From contig JANCYW010000012.1 of the NCBI GenBank assembly GCA_026184775.1, positions 186,001 to 250,000 on the forward strand: a stretch of 64,000 nucleotides of DNA. Reading direction: 5' to 3'. The notes below the pieces were generated by a model that was not told where the DNA came from, made no database searches, and was given only the letters and a program-made list of their open reading frames with translations. The stretch comes from Cyanidium caldarium. Its lineage: Eukaryota; Rhodophyta; Bangiophyceae; Cyanidiales; Cyanidiaceae. Position 1 is the first letter of the stretch. Each line of letters starts with the position of its first letter. The position numbers and the translations under genes were made by a program. Below, piece after piece: positions 25,807 through 32,598 of the stretch.

Positions 25807-28752
25807 TTAGGCATTCGCCAGCAGAATGCCCAGCGCGGCCTCCACGTTGCCCTGGCAAGCTTGCAGCGCCTGGCGGCTGGCGTCAGGCGCGAAGCCCATG
25901 CTCACCAGTTGCTGCGCTTGCTCGCCGTAGTCCACATCACCGGTGGCACTCGACGCGGTGGTATCTGCCGAGCGCAGTACTTGCTCGGGCGGCACCAGCG
26001 GTTGCACGGCGTTCACGGCCGTGTTCGACTCCAACCGCCGGCGATCGCCGCGCATCCACTCCCGACACGAAGCGTCGCCGCGGGCATCGCAACGCCGCCA
26101 CAACAACAGATACGCTTGTTCGAGCGCTGCCGGCCGCACCCCGGCATCGAAGGTGTTCTCGTCGTTGTACAATATCCACCGCGATCCGCTGCGCACGTAC
26201 GCCACGTAGTGACCGGTGTGCACCGACGCGCCCAGGTGCACCATCGCCGCGACCAGCTCGAAGCGGGTGTCGGTGGCGCTAGCCAGCGATGGTGTGGCGG
26301 ACGGTGGCCGTTGTGGTGACGAGCAACGCGGCAAGCTAGACGTACCGGATGCCCCGGACGGGGATTCCACCTCCGCGGCGTCGGGATGCTCAAACAACCA
26401 TTCGACGGCGCGTTGGGCATCGCCCGCACAAGCCCGCATGGCCGCCCGCGCTTGCGCCTCGGTAAAACCCATCTCCATCAGCGGCGTGAACGCTTCTTCC
26501 GGTGAGGACGCGGAGACGTCACTGGCAGCAGCAGATGCGACATCGCCTCTTCCGCCGGTGATCACCCCATCGGACATCGCGGCGTTCGATCCCTCCTCGG
26601 AACCATCCGGCATACGGCGGTCGGCGGGGATGGAATCGGCGTCCGGGTCGGTGCTGAGCCACGGCGCCAAGTCCAACACCACCGCTGCCTCGGCTCCCGT
26701 CCCACCGGCCTTGTACGTCGTGGGCAACTGCACTGCGGTGGTGATTTTGTGCGGCACCCAATTGTCGTCGGCCTCGAATTTGCGCATATGCATCACCAAG
26801 TATTTGGGCAGCGACGACGGGCGCTCACAGCGGTACGCTGTCGCTGTGCCGTGCCGCGCGATCTTGTCGCGATGCGGGCGGTCGGCGCCACCCTCCGGGC
26901 TATCGCGACCGCAGGCGGCACAGCGGAAGTGTACCGTCTCGTCGGCCACCATCGCATCCAGGCATTGCATGAGGGTGACGCGTACGGTGTCATTTGCTGT
27001 CGCTGCGGCGGCGGCCCGCCGGGTCATCACCGTGGCCGCGCCACTACCTTCCACCGCCGTCTCTCCCGGGCGGACGATCGGCACGTTCAGGCTCATGGCG
27101 GGCGTGTCCACCGTCCGCATTCGATGACACCCGCAACATTCCAATTTCTGCCGTATGCCGAACGAGAACAACTGTCCGATATCGTGCGTGCCGTACTGCT
27201 GCGCCTCCTGTCGACATCGTTCCAGAAAGTGGTTCAGAAACTCCTGCGCGTCCTGCTGTTTGCGGGTGGCGAATTCGGAGTGGCCGCGCCCGATCAGCGT
27301 CTGGAACATGCGCGGGGCAATGCCGGTGCGCAGCGGCCTCGACGCTAGGCGTTCCTTCGCGGCGGCCGGCACCTCGGACGAGTCTGCGGGCGGCGGCGGT
27401 GGGCGCTCCGAGGCGTAACGCCCGCTCAACAGTCCGTCGGCCAGTTTCCGCATTTGACACTCGAAGCACTCGATGGGCGAGGCACGGTCACATCCCAGGT
27501 AATGCGCCTCGATGGCCGCCGTGGTCGACCGCTCTCCACACATCGGCCAACGATCGGCGTACCAACGGACGCCCGCAAAGTCGAGCGCGAACAGCGATTG
27601 CACCACACTGGCCATGTAGCAGCTGTTGCCTAGATTGCGCAGGCCGGCGTGCAATCGCTCGCGCCACTCGGCATCCTCGCCGTACACCCGCACCACCTCC
27701 GACTGCTGCGGACCGCCGGTACCGGTCGAAGCGCTCAGCTCCAATTGCACGCTCTGTTGCAGCTCCATCTCCACCAGGCTCATCTCGGTCTTCTCCTGCG
27801 TGGACACGTCGATGCCGAACACCGCCAGATGCGCGGCCAATTCCGGATCGATGCGCAGCTCGTCGCACTCGTAGCAGTGCACGTCGGCGGTGCCCTCCGG
27901 GGTGATGGTGCCCAGCTTGACGGCCACTGCGTGGGGCCGTCGGTCGTTCATGCAGGCCTTGAAGTGCTCCCAGGCGTGGTTGCGTCCGCCAGAACCATCG
28001 AAGTGGCTGCGGCCGCAGCCGAGGTGACCGCAGGTGAGGCACATCCACAGGTTCTCGGTGAGGTCGCACGCGGCGCACTTGGCCAGCGAGCGTTTGGCAG
28101 GCGTGGGCAGGTTGGCGTCGGTGGAGGTGAACGGCTGCGGCTGCAGCAGGAGGGTGTGTTCGCACGGCTCCAGCTGCAGCTCCCACGAATTCACCGCCTC
28201 CTGTTGCGAGGAGCTGCGCGCCGCATGCACTGCTTGTGCCAGCGAAATGTACCGTTGTAGGATGTCGGCGACGGGGAGCGCTGTGGCAGCCGGTTTGGGT
28301 GCGGGCGCGATGCCGTTCGGCATCACCGACATCGCGGCCTCGTCTCCAAACGCGTGCCAACAGGTGCCGGTCTCGGCATCGAGCACGCCCACCAGCACCG
28401 TCTCCATCGGTGGCGGTGCGTTGGTGTCCTCGGTTACGACCTTCACGCGGTCGGCGGTGCGGGTCACCCGCGGTCCGGTGGGCGCCGTGGCCTCGGCGGC
28501 CTCTTCATCGCCGGTGGTTGCGGGTGCTGCTGTGGTCGCTACCACTTGTCGCCTAAAGTTGGCCGCGGCGCGATGTCCCGTTTTGCGCGTATGCAGCCGC
28601 GCGTGACCTCGATCCACACAAAAGCACTGAAAGCACTCCAGGCACACATCCACCCCGCCGCCGTCACCCTGATCGTCGAAACACAGTGAGCACTCCTCCT
28701 TCTCCACCGCCGCCAGGGCCCCGTCGCCAACAAACGCTGCCGGTTGACTCAT
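25807..28752 (-). CDS. Ubiquitin carboxyl-terminal hydrolase 5/13 type (isopeptidase T, UBP14)
   Basis: A 981-residue deubiquitinase that disassembles free polyubiquitin chains. Domains in order: a variant N-terminal zinc finger (about 19-65, CSLCFDD...CLECFQCFC); a ZnF-UBP that binds the free ubiquitin C-terminus (about 225-315, CAACDLTENLWMCLTCGHLG); and the USP catalytic domain with the Cys box GLRNLGNSCYMASVVQSLFA (Cys near 378) and the His box VHTGHYVAYVRSGSRWILYN (near 846). Two UBA domains are present: one inside the catalytic domain (about 752-792, LMEMGFTEAQARAAM), one at the very C-terminus (about 940-981, LVSMGFAPDASRQAL). In animal USP5 both UBAs lie inside the catalytic domain, so the second is displaced here. 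Confidence 0.93.
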   Translation of the reverse strand: MSQPAAFVGDGALAAVEKEECSLCFDDQGDGGGVDVCLECFQCFCVDRGHARLHTRKTGHRAAANFRRQVVATTAAPATTGDEEAAEATAPTGPRVTRTADRVKVVTEDTNAPPPMETVLVGVLDAETGTCWHAFGDEAAMSVMPNGIAPAPKPAATALPVADILQRYISLAQAVHAARSSSQQEAVNSWELQLEPCEHTLLLQPQPFTSTDANLPTPAKRSLAKCAACDLTENLWMCLTCGHLGCGRSHFDGSGGRNHAWEHFKACMNDRRPHAVAVKLGTITPEGTADVHCYECDELRIDPELAAHLAVFGIDVSTQEKTEMSLVEMELQQSVQLELSASTGTGGPQQSEVVRVYGEDAEWRERLHAGLRNLGNSCYMASVVQSLFALDFAGVRWYADRWPMCGERSTTAAIEAHYLGCDRASPIECFECQMRKLADGLLSGRYASERPPPPPADSSEVPAAAKERLASRPLRTGIAPRMFQTLIGRGHSEFATRKQQDAQEFLNHFLERCRQEAQQYGTHDIGQLFSFGIRQKLECCGCHRMRTVDTPAMSLNVPIVRPGETAVEGSGAATVMTRRAAAAATANDTVRVTLMQCLDAMVADETVHFRCAACGRDSPEGGADRPHRDKIARHGTATAYRCERPSSLPKYLVMHMRKFEADDNWVPHKITTAVQLPTTYKAGGTGAEAAVVLDLAPWLSTDPDADSIPADRRMPDGSEEGSNAAMSDGVITGGRGDVASAAASDVSASSPEEAFTPLMEMGFTEAQARAAMRACAGDAQRAVEWLFEHPDAAEVESPSGASGTSSLPRCSSPQRPPSATPSLASATDTRFELVAAMVHLGASVHTGHYVAYVRSGSRWILYNDENTFDAGVRPAALEQAYLLLWRRCDARGDASCREWMRGDRRRLESNTAVNAVQPLVPPEQVLRSADTTASSATGDVDYGEQAQQLVSMGFAPDASRQALQACQGNVEAALGILLANA

Positions 28753-29148
28753 GAGCGCTGAAAAGGTCGCAAGTGCTCGGAGACGTTCTCTCGACGTGCT
28801 CCTCGCGGCCTGCCCGTTCCAGAGGCAGGTGTGACGATCCCACCCAAACGGTCTTCGATGTGGTAAGGAGACTGAACGGCAAGCGACGCAACCGACGGAT
28901 CCCTCGATGACGCCAACGCTGTTCCGAGAAAATCTACTCCTCTCACTGGCCTCTCCCTACTCAACACGACCCTGCCCACAAAAGACACACACTGTGCCTG
29001 CCCAGGGCAAACCAGTACGCGATGCTGCCGCAGCGCGCCCGCCGTCAGCTGGCGCTTTCGGGCGATTCGCTGCACGCGAACAGCGTGTCTGGGAGGTCAC
29101 AGGGAGGAGACACTGTGGCATTCCGCAACAGCAAGGTCGTCAGGGAGG
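28753..29148. promoter_or_regulatory. Divergent intergenic region upstream of the UBP14-type gene
   Basis: About 400 bp between the ATG of the deubiquitinase (minus) and the first ATG of the two-helix hypothetical (plus). Short overlapping open frames exist but none resembles a protein. Presumed to carry both promoters. Confidence 0.3.
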
Positions 29149-30003
29149 ATGTCAGGGGTAGCCTGGAATTGCTGGGCGCTTCCAATGTTTGTGGCGGGGA
29201 CCAGGATGAGGAGTCGCAGGGCTGGCGTCGTTCATCGAGCGACAGCGTCGGCGCCGGCCCTATGCACTCGGGCCAGATGCCCGCAGTTGGGTCACTTTAC
29301 TGTATCCAGTGTGACGACGGTGTTTACACAGCGCTCGCATCCTCATCTCTGGCACAGACCTCGCATCACTTCCTCCGCCCTCCACAGTCTCACCATGCGA
29401 GTGCAACCGGGCGTGATAGCGGTGATACCATCTCCGTATCCCGGCGGCCGGGACACGGTGGTGTTGGTGACCGGCACCGACGTGACCGGGCGCACGGCCG
29501 ATGTGGTGCGGTTGGACAGGGTGACCGAGAGCGGGCCGGGTGCCGAGGTATACCAACGGAGCGAGACAGCCGAGCGCACGTTCGAGCGGGTGGATGCACT
29601 GGTGCCGATACCGTCCGCGCAGCGCAACGCATCGGACGACGGCTGGGTGGTCCATCGGGAGGATGTGGAGGCGGCCAAGGCGAATCGAGCGTCGCCAACC
29701 GGGCAGCAACGCGTGCGGGAGGAGATGGAGGAGCTGGAGCGTAACATCGATCGGCGCATCTTCGAACGGCAGCCGGTGCCGGATCCGCGGCGCGGACAGG
29801 TGTTGTTCGGGGCGGCGGCGGCGTTGGCCATCGCGCTGGGCTGCGCGGTGGTGCACGCCAACTTGGCCGCCGGATCGAGTGGTGGCAGCGGCGGCGGCGG
29901 CGGCGTGGATGCCGCGCTCGTGGCCGCCGGTATGTTCGGCGTGGTCGGCGCCGGCCTGCTGGTTGCAGGCGCGACCATGAACTCGGACTCGGGTACCGCC
30001 TGA
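29149..30003 (+). CDS. Hypothetical two-helix membrane protein, possibly plastid
   Basis: A 284-residue frame from ATG 29149, or 202 residues from ATG 29395. The first 82 residues look like a transit peptide (basic, Ser/Ala/Thr-rich, MFVAGTRMRSRRAGVVHRAT). The body starts VQPGVIAVIPSPYPGGRDTV and continues as a beta-rich segment to about residue 150. A charged helix (VREEMEELERNIDRRIFERQ) follows, then two transmembrane helices (LFGAAAALAIALGCAVVHAN and AALVAAGMFGVVGAGLLVAG) separated by a Gly/Ser linker. I do not recognise the family. The membrane pair at the C-terminus and the leader suggest an organelle-membrane protein; this is inference. Confidence 0.55.
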   Translation: MSGVAWNCWALPMFVAGTRMRSRRAGVVHRATASAPALCTRARCPQLGHFTVSSVTTVFTQRSHPHLWHRPRITSSALHSLTMRVQPGVIAVIPSPYPGGRDTVVLVTGTDVTGRTADVVRLDRVTESGPGAEVYQRSETAERTFERVDALVPIPSAQRNASDDGWVVHREDVEAAKANRASPTGQQRVREEMEELERNIDRRIFERQPVPDPRRGQVLFGAAAALAIALGCAVVHANLAAGSSGGSGGGGGVDAALVAAGMFGVVGAGLLVAGATMNSDSGTA

Positions 30004-30125
30004 GAGGGATAAATTGGGATCTTGACGGAGTGACGCCGGCATAGGCTGATGCTATCTCGCTCCTACCGCGGCGTCGTCGCTCTCGTTGCGACTGGCCGAT
30101 CGATACCTGGATCCATGTGCGTCGC

Positions 30126-30530
30126 TCGTCATTCTCTCCCCGCGGCGCCTTGATGGGCGTAGGCATCCATTTGTGCAAGCGCTGCGCGAGCACCACGTCC
30201 CACTGCAACTCCTCCGTACTCTGCGCGTTCAACTGCTGCAGCACTCCGCTCAGTTCGTGGTAGAGAAACGCCAGCCGCTCCTTCCCGTCCACCTCGACTC
30301 GCTGCAACCCAGTGCCTCTGGCTAGCGCCAGCATGGACGCCGATAATGTCGGCTTGGGTCCATACGCAAGCGCACCGCTCTCCTCCGCGGCGGCAACGGG
30401 GTCACTGTCGAGTTGCTGCACTGTCAGAGGCGCCTTGCCCCGTATCGATCCTGTCAGTTGCCGGAGCGCTCTGGGAGGGGTGCTGTCTCCAGCGTCAACT
30501 CTTACTTCACCGGACTCTCCCCGTGACGTT
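30126..30530 (-). CDS. Candidate exon of an unrecognised, possibly spliced gene
   Basis: On the minus strand an open frame without an early ATG runs from just below a stop at 30530-30532. It has protein-like content: QQLDSDPVAAAEESGALAYG, ATG at 30332-30334 (MLALARGTGLQRVEVDGKER), then LAFLYHELSGVLQQLN and VVLAQRLHKWMPTPIKAPRG. Below about 30125 it becomes low-complexity Arg/Pro and continues antisense through the neighbouring gene, which is not credible coding. A short upstream start (MDGHDERHGESPV) ends at GTAAGAG near 30506, a donor-like sequence, and an AG follows at about 30412-30413 in a phase that would join the frame. A GT also follows CAG near 30115. This suggests an intron-bearing gene, but boundaries are guesses. 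Confidence 0.3.
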
Positions 30531-31103
30531 CATCGTGTCCATCCATCTTCCTCTTCGCCCAGAGAACTAGGGTCTCCGGGTCATCCCCACCACGGTGTGC
30601 AGGCGTGTTGCACGCTCCGAACCGACGGCCTGCGCCGCGGCGGCAGACTCTGTGCCGGGTTTGGGGGACACTCGACGGCGAGCGCGTCGTTGGAAGTGCA
30701 GCTCATGGGGCAATGCCCCGTTGCCCACAACGGATCGAGAGATACGACACAAGTGTGAAGAGGGCGCGTTCGTTTCTCGAGCTGCAATCAGCTGGTTGAG
30801 AAAGGTAAGTTATTGGAGTCGCTGGTCCCAGAGACGCCGCCGAGGTCCACTCTCCGCTCGATCGGCCGCCACGCAGGATGACAGCTTCAAGGGGCTCCCG
30901 AACCTTTCGCAGCCGAACACAGCCAGAGATCTCCGCCCGTTTGCGCAGGGTGTCGAGATCCATGACGGCTCACAACATTCCTTGGATATCTGAGTGGCGG
31001 TTGCTGCTGAGCGACGGCGGGCGACGCCCGCACAGAACACCGACTAACCGATAACGGGTCGTGCAACGTGAATTGTAGGCGATAAGAGGGTACAAACTGG
31101 ATC
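30531..31103. other. Unassigned region with splice-donor-like sequence
   Basis: No convincing complete gene. On the plus strand AAAGGTAAGTTATTGG near 30800-30815 is a strong donor-like match. On the minus strand an 86-codon frame from ATG 30961-30963 (MDLDTLRKRAEISGCVRLRK) has a protein-like first half. These may be parts of one spliced gene with the candidate exon to the left, or 5' sequence of the PAP2 gene. I cannot decide from sequence alone. Confidence 0.25.
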
Positions 31104-32138
31104 ATGTCTAGCACGCATCAGGACAAGCGTGCGGCGGACGCCAGGCCGTATCGCTTTCCGGCGCGATGGGATAGACTGCTGCAGCCGCTGGATGATCGCC
31201 TCATTCGCCTCTGTCAGCGGGGCCAGGGGTCGCGTCCGCTATACGCCGTGGCGATGGCGATGACCGCACTTACCTGCATTGAGACGGGACTGGTGCTGCC
31301 GCTGATACTGTACGGCTGGGGATATGATGCGCACGCCTGCAGCTTTTCGTACCTGGTGCTGGCATTGGCATGCGTCTCGCAAGTGCCCAAACGGTTGTTG
31401 TGGCGGGCGCGACCGTATATGGACGGCCGCGCGGTGGCGCTACGGCACGACCGCACTTCTTCATTCCCGTCGCGCGGCGTGACTGGCGCGGTGGTATACG
31501 CGGCGGCGATCTGGTGGCCCATGCGCGGGTCCGCACAATCCGTGGCCGCGGATGGGATAGCAGCCGTGATGGCAGCTGTCGCAGTGACGGCGACGATGTG
31601 GGCACGGGTGCATCTAGGCGTGCATTACCCATCCGATGCCGCGGCCGGCGCGTTACAAGGCGCCCTGATCGTGTTGCCGATGCGCGCGAGGTTGCCGCGT
31701 TGGTGTGCTACTGCGCATCAGACCAGCTACGGACACGGCGGCGCCGCGGTGATTCGATGGTCGGCGCTGGTGACGACCACCATCGTCACATTGGCGTTGG
31801 TGGCCGGCGCGGAGGCGCCCCCGCTGCTGCTGTGGAACAAGTCGTCGTACGTGCTGGGGCTGCTGGGCGCCGCCATGGCGTTCCGACGAGCGGCACTGTA
31901 TGGCGGGGTGCATGCCCTATCGCCACCACCACCGGGATATCCATCGCTGCAGCAAGCATTGCCGGCAACACTAACGCCGCTGGTGCTGTTGTGGTTGGGC
32001 ATGCGCGGCAGCAGCATATTATCGAGGCGTGCGGCTCACAGCAGGTCACCGATGTACCAGCTGGCTTCTCTCGCACTGTGTGCTGGGATAGTCGTTACGG
32101 GGTGTGTAGTGGTGCTCTCCGTGCGACAGTCATCGTAA
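31104..32138 (+). CDS. PAP2-type membrane phosphatase
   Basis: A 344-residue integral membrane phosphatase of the PAP2/lipid phosphate phosphatase superfamily. The active-site triad motifs are present: KRLLWRARPYM (K-x6-R-P), SFPSRGVTGAV (P-S-x-x, with Arg-Gly where most members have Gly-His) and ARVHLGVHYPSDAAAGAL (R-x5-H-x3-D type). The PSR variant of motif 2 replaces the usual acid His, which occurs in some divergent PAP2 subgroups. Around six or seven hydrophobic helices are distributed along the chain, the last near VLLWLGMRGSSIL and CAGIVVTGCVVVLSV. Substrate could be a phosphorylated lipid or a prenyl or dolichyl phosphate; not resolved. Confidence 0.75.
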   Translation: MSSTHQDKRAADARPYRFPARWDRLLQPLDDRLIRLCQRGQGSRPLYAVAMAMTALTCIETGLVLPLILYGWGYDAHACSFSYLVLALACVSQVPKRLLWRARPYMDGRAVALRHDRTSSFPSRGVTGAVVYAAAIWWPMRGSAQSVAADGIAAVMAAVAVTATMWARVHLGVHYPSDAAAGALQGALIVLPMRARLPRWCATAHQTSYGHGGAAVIRWSALVTTTIVTLALVAGAEAPPLLLWNKSSYVLGLLGAAMAFRRAALYGGVHALSPPPPGYPSLQQALPATLTPLVLLWLGMRGSSILSRRAAHSRSPMYQLASLALCAGIVVTGCVVVLSVRQSS

Positions 32139-32215
32139 ATATTTACGCGAGGTATGCGTACCACCTCCCTGTTTGCCGCAACGCTTTCCTGTCCGCGTGT
32201 TCCGGTCCGAGTTTC

Positions 32216-32275
32216 GTGTCACGCCAATTCGTGTCACGCCAATTCGTGTCACGCCAATTCGTGTCACGCCAATTC
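32216..32275 (+). repeat. 15-bp tandem repeat, four copies
   Basis: Four perfect head-to-tail copies of GTGTCACGCCAATTC, with a further partial copy (GTGTC) at 32276-32280. There is no divergence between units, so the array is young or kept uniform. The unit contains GCCAAT, close to a CCAAT-box core (ATTGGC on the other strand), so the array could act as a cluster of binding sites upstream of the kinesin. Confidence 0.9.
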
Positions 32276-32417
32276 GTGTCGATCGTCACGCGGTGAGCGT
32301 TGCAAAAATTCGAAATGCGCGCAGACGACCGCTGCCGGCGCCGTGGACACGCTCTGGCAAGGACGGGGGAGTGCACTTGCGGTGGAGCAGGGGTTGTGCG
32401 AGCATAATAGACGTCTC

Positions 32418-32435
32418 GTGTGTGTGTGTGTGTGT
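32418..32435. repeat. GT dinucleotide microsatellite
   Basis: About nine GT units in a row in the gap upstream of the kinesin. A simple repeat, no further function evident. Confidence 0.8.
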
Positions 32436-32598
32436 TTGACGGCAACCGTTCGGTGGCCGATTACACCTCTCGGGACGTTGGTCTTTCTCTCATACCCGAT
32501 CTCGTGTGCGAGACTCTCTCGAGTCGTACTCGTTCTGCTTCGCATTTCGGAGTCGTTTCGAAAACGATCCGCTCCCTTCCCATTGACATCTCCTTCGA

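Larger units (their letters stand above)
32139..32598. other. Intergenic region with tandem repeats
   Basis: 460 bp between the PAP2 stop and the kinesin start, both on the plus strand. It holds the 15-bp repeat array (32216-32275) and a GT microsatellite (near 32418-32435). It presumably carries the kinesin promoter. A long minus-strand frame crosses it but is only the antisense shadow of the kinesin. Confidence 0.4.

Noticed and set aside
29390-30421. 343-codon minus-strand frame through the two-helix hypothetical
   Set aside because: Only the upstream part is protein-like; the rest is Arg/Pro-rich antisense. Kept only as a candidate exon.
32216-32280. Tandem repeat considered as a CRISPR array
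   Set aside because: Units are directly adjacent without spacers and the genome is eukaryotic.
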